Shown piece by piece: positions 25,795-33,721 of a stretch of 64,000 nt of DNA. The position numbers and the translations under genes are program-made. The number at the start of each line of letters is the position of its first letter. Within the stretch, counting starts at the first letter, position 1. The DNA comes from Kitasatospora acidiphila. Its GTDB lineage: Bacteria; Actinomycetota; Actinomycetes; Streptomycetales; Streptomycetaceae. Location: the NCBI RefSeq assembly GCF_006636205.1, contig NZ_VIGB01000003.1:4826501-4890500 (forward strand), read 5' to 3'. Below the pieces are notes generated by a model. It was given only the letters and a program-made list of their open reading frames with translations. It was not told where the DNA came from and searched no databases.

Positions 25795-26205
25795 ATGTCC
25801 CCTGTCGTCACCGATCCCGCGAAGCTGCCGATGGTGTTCCAGGACGCCCTGAACGCCGGCGACATCGACGGCGTCCTCGCGCTGTTCGCCCCGGGCGCGG
25901 CCATGCGCACGGTCGCCCGCGAGCACATCACCGGCACCGAGGCGCTCCGTGCGGAGATCGCCGGTACCGTCGCCGCCCATGGCAGGCTGACCAACGTTCC
26001 ACGGCACACCCTCGTCGGCGCGGACACCGCCCTCCTGGTCACCGACTGGACCATGGAGATCGACGGCCCCGATGGCTTGTGGGGGCACCTCCCGGCCGAA
26101 GGCCGGGGGAGGATCGCCCCGACCGGCACCACCGCCAACATCGCCCGCCGGGACGCCGACGGCGGCTGGCGCTTCACCCTCCTCAACCCGCTCGGCACCG
26201 CCTGA
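25795..26205 (+). CDS. SnoaL/NTF2-like fold protein with a palindromic insert
   Basis: 136 residues. The NTF2-like cone fold is suggested by VFQDALNAGDIDGVLALF, AREHITGTEALRAEIAGTV and the closing strand ANIARRDADGGWRFTLLNP. Members are small isomerases, hydratases or steroid-binding enzymes; function is not assignable. Between IDGPDG and TGTTANIARR there are about 14 extra residues (LWGHLPAEGRGRIAP) encoded by a GC palindrome typical of streptomycete interspersed repeats, placed where relatives have a short loop. Divergent from the AraC regulator. Confidence 0.75.
   Translation: MSPVVTDPAKLPMVFQDALNAGDIDGVLALFAPGAAMRTVAREHITGTEALRAEIAGTVAAHGRLTNVPRHTLVGADTALLVTDWTMEIDGPDGLWGHLPAEGRGRIAPTGTTANIARRDADGGWRFTLLNPLGTA
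26088..26112. repeat. Palindromic interspersed repeat inside a coding sequence
   Basis: cctcccggcc, a three-base loop gaa, then ggccgggggagg. With the flanking gggggca it resembles a small inverted repeat I know to be widespread between streptomycete genes; here it is in frame within a gene. Confidence 0.55.
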
Positions 26206-26210
26206 GCGGA

Positions 26211-26270
26211 CACAACGCGACACAACGCGACACAACGCGACACAACGCGACGCAACGCGACGCAACGCGA
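26211..26270 (+). repeat. Six 10-bp tandem repeats
   Basis: cacaacgcga four times, then cgcaacgcga twice, with no gaps, starting five bases after the stop of the SnoaL-like gene. Confidence 0.95.
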
Positions 26271-26327
26271 CGCCGCCCAGCCGGTGGCGCGGCGCCCGCT
26301 CGGGAACCCCCGGGGCGGTCGGCGGTG

Positions 26328-27746
26328 TCAGCCGCCCACCGCCCCCGCCTGGCGCGCCGCGGCGGCCAGGCGGGCGGCGGCTTCGGCGAGGTCGGCGGGT
26401 TCGGGGGCGGCGGCGAAGCCGAGGCGCAGGTGGGCGGCGGGCGGCTCGGCCGGGAAGTAGTGGTGGCCGAGGTTGACGGTGACCCGGTGGGCCGGGGCCG
26501 CGTCCGCGACGGCCGCCTCCGTGAGGCCGGGCGGGAGCCGGAGCCAGAGGTGCAGGCCGCCCTCGGGCACCCGCAGGAGCGTCCAGTCGGGCAGCTCGCC
26601 GGCCAGGGCGTCGGCCAGGACGGCGCAGCGGTGCTGCAGCGCGCCGGCCAGGGTGCGCAGATGGCGGTCCCAGGTGGGGGCGCTGAGCAGTTCGACGGCG
26701 GCTTCCTGGAGGGGGCGGGCGATGAAGAAGTCGTCGACCCGCCGCATGCCGAGCAGGCGCCGCATGACCGGGCCCCGGGCGATGACGGCGCCGATCCGCA
26801 GGCTCGGCGAGGCGGGCTTGGTCAGCGAGGTGAGGTGGATGACGGTGCCGTCGCGGTCGTCGGCGACCAGCGGGCGTGGCACCGGGCGCCCGTGGCCGAG
26901 GTGGCGGGCGAAGTCGTCCTCGATGAGGAAGGCTCCGGCGGCGCGCGCCACATCGACGATCTGCCGGCGTCGTTCGGGGGAGAGGACGGTGCCGGTGGGG
27001 TTGTGGAAGGTGGGCTGGCAGTAGAGCAGCCGGGCGCCGGTCATGGCGAAGGCGTCGGCGAGCAGGTCGGGGCGCAGGCCGTGCTCGTCCATCGGCACGG
27101 GCACCGGTTGCAGCCCGGCGGAGCGCGCGGCGGCGAGCGCTCCGTGGTAGGTCGGCGACTCGACCAGGACCGGGTTGCCGGGCGCCGCGATGGCGCGGAA
27201 CAGCATGGACAGCGCCCCCTGCCCGCCTCCGGTCACCAGGACGTCGTCCTGGCCGACGTCACCTCCGGCCTGCCGGGCGAAGATCGTGCGCAGCGTCGAC
27301 AGTCCCGCCGCCGGGGCGCGGCGCCAGGCGTCCGGGCGGCGGGCGGCGCGGGCCAGGGCGCCGCCGAGCAGCCGGGTGGGCTGGAGGCTCTCGTGCAGGT
27401 AGCCGCCGGACAGCGCGATGGTGCCGGCCGCCGGGGTCTCCGACTGCTCGTCGGAGCGCTCCGGCAGGAACTGACGGCCGGCCAGGGCGACCGCCTGCCA
27501 GGAGGTGTCCGGCTCGCTGTCGGCCGGCCGCGGCCGGCGGGTGGCCACGTACGTACCGCTGCCCGGCCGGGTGACGACCGCGCCCTCGGCGGCCAGCAGG
27601 GCGATCGCGCGGGAGACGGTGACCGGGCCGACCCCGTGACGTGCGATCAGATCCCGGCTGCTGGGCAGGCGATCGCCCGGGGAGAGACGGGCGATCTCGG
27701 TTCGGAGGATCGCCACCAGGGCCTCGATACTGCTACCGTCATACAT
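26328..27746 (-). CDS. MocR-type GntR regulator with aminotransferase domain
   Basis: 472 residues. GntR helix-turn-helix at residues about 10-75 (RLPSSRDLIARHGVGPVTVS, GAVVTRPGSGTYV), then an aminotransferase domain: substrate loop QPTFHNPTGTVLSPERRRQI, Asp in FLIEDDFARHLGHG, PLP Lys in HLTSLTKPASPSLRIGAV. The ATG at 27744-27746 overlaps the ATG of the divergent aminotransferase gene on the other strand (shared CATG), so its promoter must lie inside that gene or the message is leaderless. Probably represses the divergent aminotransferase/MFS operon. Confidence 0.88.
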   Translation of the reverse strand: MYDGSSIEALVAILRTEIARLSPGDRLPSSRDLIARHGVGPVTVSRAIALLAAEGAVVTRPGSGTYVATRRPRPADSEPDTSWQAVALAGRQFLPERSDEQSETPAAGTIALSGGYLHESLQPTRLLGGALARAARRPDAWRRAPAAGLSTLRTIFARQAGGDVGQDDVLVTGGGQGALSMLFRAIAAPGNPVLVESPTYHGALAAARSAGLQPVPVPMDEHGLRPDLLADAFAMTGARLLYCQPTFHNPTGTVLSPERRRQIVDVARAAGAFLIEDDFARHLGHGRPVPRPLVADDRDGTVIHLTSLTKPASPSLRIGAVIARGPVMRRLLGMRRVDDFFIARPLQEAAVELLSAPTWDRHLRTLAGALQHRCAVLADALAGELPDWTLLRVPEGGLHLWLRLPPGLTEAAVADAAPAHRVTVNLGHHYFPAEPPAAHLRLGFAAAPEPADLAEAAARLAAAARQAGAVGG

Positions 27747-28980
27747 GAAGAACCACGATAGCGCTTTCGTCGGTACCTCGGAACCGCTCCTCGACCTCGC
27801 CGCCCTGCGAGCCGACACCCCCGGGTGCGAGGAGGTGATCCACTTCAACAACGCCGGCTGCGGCCTGATGGCCCGTCCGGTGCTCCAGGCGATGCTCGAC
27901 CACCTGCGCCTGGAAGCGACCATCGGCGGCTACGAGGCCGCCGCCGCCCGGGCCGCCGAGGTCGCCGACTTCTACGCCTCGCTCGCCGAACTCCTGGGCA
28001 CCCGCCCCGGCAACATCGCCTTCGCGGCGAGCGCGACCCACGCCTACACCAAGGCCCTCTCGGCCGTCGACTTCCGCCCGGGCGACGTCATCCTCACCAC
28101 CCGCAACGACTTCATCTCCAATCAGATCGCCTTCCTCGCGCTGCGCAAGCGACACGGCGTCAGGATCGTGCACGCCCCCGACCACCCCGACGGCAGCGGC
28201 GTCGACGTCGACGCCATGGCCGCGCTGATGCGCTCCCACCGACCGCGCCTGGTGGCCGTGACGCACGTACCCACCAACTCCGGGCTGGTCCAGCCGGTCG
28301 CCGAGATCGGCCGGCACTGCCGCGAACTCGACCTGCTGTACCTGGTCGACGCCTGCCAGTCGGTCGGCCAGTACCCCGTCGACGTTGAGGAGATCGGCTG
28401 CGACCTGCTCACCGCGACCTGTCGCAAGTTCCTTCGCGGCCCCCGCGGTTCGGGCTTCCTGTACGTCTCCGACCGGGTGCTCCAGGCCGGTTGCGAGCCG
28501 CTGTACATCGACATGCACGGCGCGCGCTGGGTCGCCCCCGGCTACTACCGCCCGGTCGAGGGAGCCGCCAGGTTCGAGGAGTGGGAGTTCCCGTACGCCA
28601 CCGTGCTCGGCTGCGCCGCCGCGACCCGCTACGCGCTGCGGGTCGGCCTGGAGCCCGTCTCACGGCGCACCCCGGCCCTGGCCGGGCGGCTGCGCGAGCA
28701 GTTGGCGGCCCTGGCCGGTGTCCGGACGCTGGACGGGGGCGCTGCTCCCGCCGCGCTGGTCACCTTCACGATCGAGGGGTGGGAGGCGGCGCCGTTCAAG
28801 GCGGCCCTGGACGCGCGCCGCGTCAACTCCGCACTCAGCTACCGGGAGTTCGCCCAGTACGACTTCGCCGACAAGGACGTGGAGTGGTGCCTTCGCCTGT
28901 CGCCGCACTACTACAACACCGAGGACGAGGTCGACGCGGTGGTCGGGGCGGTCGCCGAACTGGCAAGGAGCGCCCGATGA
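27745..28980 (+). CDS. Class V aminotransferase (cysteine desulfurase-like fold)
   Basis: 411 residues. PLP fold with FNNAGCGLMARPVLQAML at the start, VLTTRNDF-type loop (GDVILTTRNDFISNQIAF), VDACQSVGQYPVDVEEIGCD with the PLP Asp, and PLP Lys in LTATCRKFLRGPRGSGFLYV. This pattern resembles the NifS/isopenicillin-epimerase group; a catalytic Cys loop of true desulfurases was not seen. Its stop overlaps the MFS gene by ATGA. It starts directly on the start codon of the divergent MocR regulator. Likely handles an amino acid whose product the MFS protein exports. Confidence 0.87.
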   Translation: MKNHDSAFVGTSEPLLDLAALRADTPGCEEVIHFNNAGCGLMARPVLQAMLDHLRLEATIGGYEAAAARAAEVADFYASLAELLGTRPGNIAFAASATHAYTKALSAVDFRPGDVILTTRNDFISNQIAFLALRKRHGVRIVHAPDHPDGSGVDVDAMAALMRSHRPRLVAVTHVPTNSGLVQPVAEIGRHCRELDLLYLVDACQSVGQYPVDVEEIGCDLLTATCRKFLRGPRGSGFLYVSDRVLQAGCEPLYIDMHGARWVAPGYYRPVEGAARFEEWEFPYATVLGCAAATRYALRVGLEPVSRRTPALAGRLREQLAALAGVRTLDGGAAPAALVTFTIEGWEAAPFKAALDARRVNSALSYREFAQYDFADKDVEWCLRLSPHYYNTEDEVDAVVGAVAELARSAR

Positions 28981-30278
28981 CACAGCTCTCCTCCCCAGCG
29001 GTCACGACGGACGCACCGACCTCCCCGAGTCTGTGGCGCAACGGCGACTTCCTCAGATTCTGGCTGGGCGAGACCGTCTCACTGCTCGGCACCCAGGTGA
29101 CCAACCTCGCCCTCCCGCTCACCGCCATCGGCGCGTTCGGCGCGACCGACGAACAGGTCGGACTGCTGCGCTTCCTGCAACTCGTGCCCTACCTCGGGCT
29201 CGCCCTGCCGATCGGTGTCTGGACCGACCGGAGCCGCCGACGGCCGGTCATGCTGGGCGCCAACCTGGTCCGGCTGGTCCTGCTCGGCCTCGTCCCGCTG
29301 CTCTACTGGTGGCACCTGCTCAACCTGCCGCTGCTGATGGTGATCACCTGCACGGTCGGCATCGCGTCGGTGGTGTTCGACGTGAGCTGGATGTCGTACG
29401 TGCCGGTGCTGGTGAAGAGCCCGGACCACTACGTCGAGGCCAGCGCCAAGATGGGCGCCAGCTCCTCCACCGCCGACGTGGCCGGCCCCGGACTGGCCGG
29501 TGTCCTGGTCTCCGCGCTCGGCGCCCCGATGGCGGTGGTCGTCGACTCCTGCTCCTACGCGGTGTCCGTCGTCTCGCTCCTGCTCATCCGCACACCCGAG
29601 CCGCGCCCCGAACCGGTCGCCGAACGCCACCTCTGGCGCGAGCTCAAGGACGGCCTCGGCTGGGTCCTGCACGACAGGGTGCTGCGCGCCCTCGCCCTGA
29701 TCGGCTTCTGCTGCAACTTCTCGATGATCACGGTGTGGACGATGTTCCTCCTCTACGGCACCCACGACCTCCACCTCGGCTCGACGACCCTCGGCGCCGT
29801 CTTCGCGACCGCCTCCGTCGGCGGCCTGGTCGGCGCGCTGATCTCGCGCAAGGTCATCGCACGGTTCCCGCTCGGCCGCGTCTACCTGGTCGCCCAGTCC
29901 GCCCTGCTGCTCGGCCCGTCCCTGATCCCCGCCGCCGGCGGGCCGCGACCGGTGATGATCGGGATCTTCGTGCTGTCCTTCTTCACCACCTACCTGGGCC
30001 TGGGCGTGGCCGGGGTCATCATCGTCAGCCTCCGCCAGGCCGTGACACCGCAGTCGATGATGGGGCGGATGACCGCGGCCTTCCGCACCCTGCTGTTCGG
30101 CGGCGGCGCTCTGGGCGGCCTCTGCGCCGGCCTCCTCACCGGCCAATTCGGCGCCCGCACCGCCCTGACCGTGGCCTCCGCCGCCTCCGCCACCGTCGTC
30201 ATCGGCCTGCTGCTCTCCCCGGTCAGTCGCCTGGGGACCCTGCCGGCCGGCCCGCGACAGGCGGCAGCCAACCACTGA
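28977..30278 (+). CDS. MFS transporter
   Basis: 433 residues, twelve predicted helices. Starts FLRFWLGETVSLLGTQVTNL, has the loop 2-3 motif GVWTDRSRRRPVMLGANLV and a second half beginning VLRALALIGFCCNFSMITV. It resembles the enterobactin-exporter/MFS_3 group common next to biosynthetic or resistance genes. Translationally coupled to the class V aminotransferase, and probably regulated with it by the divergent MocR protein. Followed by a strong terminator. Confidence 0.9.
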   Translation: MTQLSSPAVTTDAPTSPSLWRNGDFLRFWLGETVSLLGTQVTNLALPLTAIGAFGATDEQVGLLRFLQLVPYLGLALPIGVWTDRSRRRPVMLGANLVRLVLLGLVPLLYWWHLLNLPLLMVITCTVGIASVVFDVSWMSYVPVLVKSPDHYVEASAKMGASSSTADVAGPGLAGVLVSALGAPMAVVVDSCSYAVSVVSLLLIRTPEPRPEPVAERHLWRELKDGLGWVLHDRVLRALALIGFCCNFSMITVWTMFLLYGTHDLHLGSTTLGAVFATASVGGLVGALISRKVIARFPLGRVYLVAQSALLLGPSLIPAAGGPRPVMIGIFVLSFFTTYLGLGVAGVIIVSLRQAVTPQSMMGRMTAAFRTLLFGGGALGGLCAGLLTGQFGARTALTVASAASATVVIGLLLSPVSRLGTLPAGPRQAAANH

Positions 30279-30299
30279 GGACCGGAGCGCCACACGGGC

Positions 30300-30334
30300 G
30301 AAGGCCCGGACCGCGCGATGCGGTCCGGGCCTTC
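30300..30334 (+). terminator. Terminator after the MFS gene
   Basis: Perfect 15-bp stem gaaggcccggaccgc / gcggtccgggccttc with a five-base loop, 22 bp after the stop. Confidence 0.9.
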
Positions 30335-30363
30335 GGGCCGGTGGAGGACGCGGGATCCCACGC

Positions 30364-30720
30364 TCAGCGGGTCGGTGCGTCCGGGCGCATCATCTCGTTG
30401 TCCTCGTGGTCGATGATGTGGCAGTGCCAGACGTAGCCCGGTCCTTCGACGGGGTCGAAGGGGTAGCGGTTCTCTCCCGGCGCGACGGCCGCAACCTCGG
30501 TCGTACCGGGCGCCCAGCGGGTGATCAGCCTGGTCACCTGTCCCGGATTGGCGTTGACGGTGTCCTTCCAGCCCGCCTCGTTCGGGTCCGGCGGCAGCAC
30601 CGGGCCGGTCAGGAAGGGGCTGAAAGCGGGATTGCCGCCGAGCGCGCCGTCCGCGTTCGGGGTGGGGTAGGCGCGGGGCGGCCCGTAGCCCGGGATGACC
30701 GTGCCGGGCTGGTGGTCGAC
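30364..30720 (-). pseudogene. C-terminal remnant of a multicopper oxidase
   Basis: About 118 codons. The final type 1/type 3 copper motif is intact: VWHCHIIDHEDNEMM (HCHxxxHxxxxM). The preceding strand WKDTVNANPGQVTRLITRWAP is also typical of CotA/bilirubin-oxidase-like enzymes. The first three copper-binding segments are absent: reading upstream, the frame reaches the stop codon of the TetR gene, in the same frame. The enzyme cannot be functional. An internal rearrangement or deletion joined the two. Confidence 0.8.
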
Positions 30721-31347
30721 CTAGGAGAGCGCCGCGAAGCCGGTGCAGAGCAGGCGGATGCTCTGCGCGAACTTCTCGTCCTGGCTCAGGCGTGGCATCA
30801 ACGGGCTCATGACCAGCGGGAACTGCTCGCGCAGTGCCGCATGGAGCTCGGCGGTGACGGGTGGTGGCGTCGCCGGCTGGTTCTGCTCCTGCAGCACGAA
30901 GCCGGTGACGTGGCTGAGCAGGGTGTCGGCGGCGATGCCGCAGTGGTCGGCGGGCAGGCCGGCGTCGACGAGGGTGCGCAGCAGGCGTTCCATCAGGGAG
31001 AGGGCGCCGGGGCTGAGCACGCCGGGGCTCTCGGCGAGGAGTTGGGCGCCACCGGGGTGCTGCTTGATGCTCAGGCGCAGGGTGGTGGCCTGGGCGTGGA
31101 CGCGGTCCTGCCAGGTGGCGGCGGACGGGAGGGCGGCCAGCGCCTCGGTGCCGGCGTCGTACGCCCGGCGGCAGACCCGGTCGGCCATCAGGGCGAGCAA
31201 CTCGTCCTTGCCGCGCACGTGGTAGTAGAGGCTGCCCGCGTGGGCGTCCAGGCGGTCGGCGACCTGGCGCATGGACAGGTTCTGGTAGCCGACCTCGGCG
31301 AAGACGGCCATGCCCGCGTCGACGATGCGCTCCTTGGTGAGCTTCAT
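30721..31347 (-). CDS. TetR-family regulator
   Basis: 208 residues. Helix-turn-helix MKLTKERIVDAGMAVFAEVG, LSMRQVADRLDAHAGSLYYH, VRGKDELLALM; C-terminal TetR_C-like domain with LPADHCGIAADTLLSHVTGF. The stop is immediately followed in frame by the multicopper-oxidase remnant. Divergent from a membrane protein gene; two 23-bp palindromes lie between, so it most likely represses that gene and itself. Confidence 0.9.
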   Translation of the reverse strand: MKLTKERIVDAGMAVFAEVGYQNLSMRQVADRLDAHAGSLYYHVRGKDELLALMADRVCRRAYDAGTEALAALPSAATWQDRVHAQATTLRLSIKQHPGGAQLLAESPGVLSPGALSLMERLLRTLVDAGLPADHCGIAADTLLSHVTGFVLQEQNQPATPPPVTAELHAALREQFPLVMSPLMPRLSQDEKFAQSIRLLCTGFAALS

Positions 31348-31364
31348 GCGGCCCACCGTACAAC

Positions 31365-31387
31365 GTTTTCCAACACCGTTCGAAAAC
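31365..31387. promoter_or_regulatory. TetR operator 1
   Basis: Palindrome with arms gttttccaac and gttcgaaaac (9 of 10) around acc, 18 bp upstream of the TetR start. Confidence 0.8.
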
Positions 31388-31409
31388 TGTGCTAGCTTTG
31401 CGCCATCAG

Positions 31410-31432
31410 GTTTTCGAACGGCGTTGGAAACG
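31410..31432. promoter_or_regulatory. TetR operator 2
   Basis: Second copy, gttttcgaac, ggc, gttggaaacg, centred 45 bp from operator 1 and 24 bp before the membrane-protein start. Confidence 0.8.
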
Positions 31433-31455
31433 CCGCAAACGGGGGAGAAGCAGGC

Positions 31456-32121
31456 ATGGGGGCGATCCTGTTCAACGTGACCACGGCCGCGCTGATGGTC
31501 ATGATGGTCAACTGCGGGCTCGGCGTGGTCGGCCGCGACACCCTGCGCGGCCGGCCGATCCCGTGGGCAGCGGTCGCCCTGACCGCGCTCGCCGTCGGCG
31601 GCGTCCTGCTCCAGCTGCTCTGGTCCGGCGCCATGGACGCGCTGGACGCCGACCCCGCCAAGTCCGGCTGGTGGCGCGAATTCACCTCGGTGTTCATGCA
31701 GAACGGCGGCCTCTTCGGCGGCCTGTGGAACCTCGTCACCCTCGCCGCCATCGCCGCGCTCGCCCAGTGGTACTGGGGCGGCTCGCTCACCCTCGGCTTC
31801 TTCCTCGCCGGCATCCTGCTGCCCAGCCGGATCGACACCCTGCTCGGCTTGGGCAGCGGCCCCAGCACCGACCCCCGCAACTTCGCGGGCAGCTCCGGCG
31901 CCACCTACTTCCTCGGCGCCACCCTCGCCCTCGCCTTCCTCACCCGCACCCGCCTCCCCAAGGAGATCGCCCTGGCAGCCGGCGTCCCGGCGCTCGGCCT
32001 GGCGATGTGGTTCGCCCAGGAGAACGGCCACGGGCTGGTGTCCGTCTACGGGTTCGCCCTCGCGGCGGCGGCGTGGGCGGTCCGCCGCCGGCTGGCCCGG
32101 CCGGCCGGTCGCGCGGCCTGA
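31456..32121 (+). CDS. Polytopic membrane protein of unknown function
   Basis: 221 residues with about six predicted helices (LFNVTTAALMVMMVNCGLGV, WAAVALTALAVGGVLLQLLW, LWNLVTLAAIAALAQWYWGG, LTLGFFLAGILLP, TYFLGATLALAFL, VSVYGFALAAAAWAV). No transporter motif recognised. ATG at 31456 follows GGGAGAAG. It sits under two TetR operator palindromes, so it is the probable regulated target and may take part in efflux or stress response. Confidence 0.75.
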   Translation: MGAILFNVTTAALMVMMVNCGLGVVGRDTLRGRPIPWAAVALTALAVGGVLLQLLWSGAMDALDADPAKSGWWREFTSVFMQNGGLFGGLWNLVTLAAIAALAQWYWGGSLTLGFFLAGILLPSRIDTLLGLGSGPSTDPRNFAGSSGATYFLGATLALAFLTRTRLPKEIALAAGVPALGLAMWFAQENGHGLVSVYGFALAAAAWAVRRRLARPAGRAA

Positions 32122-32159
32122 CCCTTCGGACGAAGCAAGCAGGACGACGAGGGCGGCGT

Positions 32160-32243
32160 CCGCTCAGACCCGCCCGTACCGGACTGTCCGCTCAGACCCG
32201 CCTGTACCGGACCGTCCGCTCAGACCCGCCCGTACCGGACCGT
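32160..32243 (-). repeat. Three 28-bp tandem repeats over the stop codon of the GNAT-AAA+ gene
   Basis: Unit ccgctcagacccgcccgtac plus ggaccgt, at 32160, 32188 and 32216. The third copy contains the true last codons (TVRYGRV) and stop TGA of the gene; the other two are downstream duplicates that also encode TVRYxRV and a stop. Confidence 0.92.
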
Positions 32244-33488
32244 CTGGTCGGCGAACTCCCGGGCCATCTCCTCGGACACGGTCGGGCGGGTGCGGTGGAT
32301 GACGTCCAGATAGTCCTGGGTGCTGGGCTGGGTCCGCCTCCCCGTGTCCAGCGTGCGCTCGAAGGCGCTCTGGGCGACCGCCATGGCGACCTGCCTGATG
32401 TCGGCGGGAGTGAAGCCCTCGCTGGCTTCGGCGAGGACCGCCGTGTCGGCAGCCGTACCCGTCTTCGCCGTGTAGCCGCCCCACAGCGCGTCGCGGGCCA
32501 CGGAGTCGGGCGGCCCGACCGGCAGGACGTAGTCGAACCGGCCGTGGCGCAGGAACGCCGGATCCAGGGCGGCCACCGAGTTGGTCGCGCAGACGAGCAG
32601 CCGGCCGTCGCGGTCACGGAACCGCACGATCGACTTGAGCAGTTCGTTGACCACGCCGACCGACGCGGGGGCGGCGAGGTGGCGCGTACCGGCGACCTCC
32701 TCGACCTCGTCGATGAAGAGCAGCACGTGGTCCAGCTGCGCCACCTCCTCGAAGCGGCGGCTGAGCCCGGCGGCCAGCCCGTCCTCGGACGCCAGCCGGG
32801 ACGGGAAGAGCTCGACGAACGGCCAGCCGAGCCGACCGGCCACGGCCTTGGCGAAGGTGCTCTTGCCCGTGCCCGGCGGACCGAACAGCACGACCGCGCG
32901 GGGCGGTTCCACCCCGTGGGCGTCCGCCAGCTCGGGATTCGCCAGGGGCAGCACCAGGCGCCGTTCGATGAGCCGCTTCTCGTCGGCCATGCCCGTGAGC
33001 CGATCCCAGAGGCGGGCATCGGGCATGACCGCGCCCAACATGGCCAGGACCGCCGTGCCCTGAGCGCTGACGGCCTCCGACTTCTCGAAGTACGTGAGCC
33101 CCCGACGGGGGCGGAACCCCGAGTTGACCAGTGCCGTGGCGCCCGTCTCCTCATCGGGCAGCAGCGCCGCGACGATCCTGGCGCCGGTGTCCCGCAGCCG
33201 ATGCTCCAGCGCGGACAGCAAGGCGGTACCCAAGCCCAGGTTCCGCCACGCCGGGTGCAGCGCGATGCGCAGCACCCATGCCCGGTCCCCGTCCACCCGG
33301 CCCATCGCCGCACCCACGAGATGCCCGTCGGCCACCGCGACCACGCTCGGATTCCGTGCCTGCAACGCGGCGACGACATCGGAGAGGCGGAAGACGGCGG
33401 GGAGCCCCGTGGTGGTGCTCTCGCCGTCGAGCCGAACCACCGCTTCGAGGTCGTCCGGTGTGAAGTCCCGGACATGCCATACAGCCAT
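32220..33488 (-). CDS. GNAT acetyltransferase domain fused to an AAA+ ATPase
   Basis: 422 residues. Residues 1-140 form a GNAT fold: VRDFTPDDLEAVVRLDGEST, the acetyl-CoA strand/loop LRIALHPAWRNLGLGTALLS and ATALVNSGFRPRRGLTYFEK. The rest is a CDC48/FtsH-type AAA+ domain: Walker A VVLFGPPGTGKSTFAKAVAG, Walker B VLLFIDEVEEVAG, sensor 1 LLVCATNSVAALD, arginine-finger region PAFLRHGRFDYVLPV. It could couple substrate remodelling to N- or side-chain acetylation. Single gene; start at 33488 chosen from domain position. Its 3' end carries a stop-codon minisatellite. Confidence 0.87.
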   Translation of the reverse strand: MAVWHVRDFTPDDLEAVVRLDGESTTTGLPAVFRLSDVVAALQARNPSVVAVADGHLVGAAMGRVDGDRAWVLRIALHPAWRNLGLGTALLSALEHRLRDTGARIVAALLPDEETGATALVNSGFRPRRGLTYFEKSEAVSAQGTAVLAMLGAVMPDARLWDRLTGMADEKRLIERRLVLPLANPELADAHGVEPPRAVVLFGPPGTGKSTFAKAVAGRLGWPFVELFPSRLASEDGLAAGLSRRFEEVAQLDHVLLFIDEVEEVAGTRHLAAPASVGVVNELLKSIVRFRDRDGRLLVCATNSVAALDPAFLRHGRFDYVLPVGPPDSVARDALWGGYTAKTGTAADTAVLAEASEGFTPADIRQVAMAVAQSAFERTLDTGRRTQPSTQDYLDVIHRTRPTVSEEMAREFADQTVRYGRV

Positions 33489-33721
33489 ACGCCGCTCTCG
33501 AACATCGCGCGCCCCCGGACTTCCATCATCGGGCGCCCCCGCCGCTACCGCCCGCCCGGCCGAGCGGCCACGACCGTTCGGCGAGGTGGCGCAGCTCGGG
33601 CAGCCCGTCGGGCCCGCGCGGTTCGGCGGTCCCCGGCCGCTTGGCGGGCGATGGGACCCGGACGACTCCAACGGCCACCGCGTGCCGGATGATGGGTACA
33701 GCGGACGTGAGGGGCGGCGCA

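Noticed and set aside
28385..30436. Long open frame of 683 codons on the plus strand
   Set aside because: It is Arg/Pro-rich, lacks any domain and overlaps the well supported aminotransferase and MFS genes in another frame; a typical high-GC shadow.
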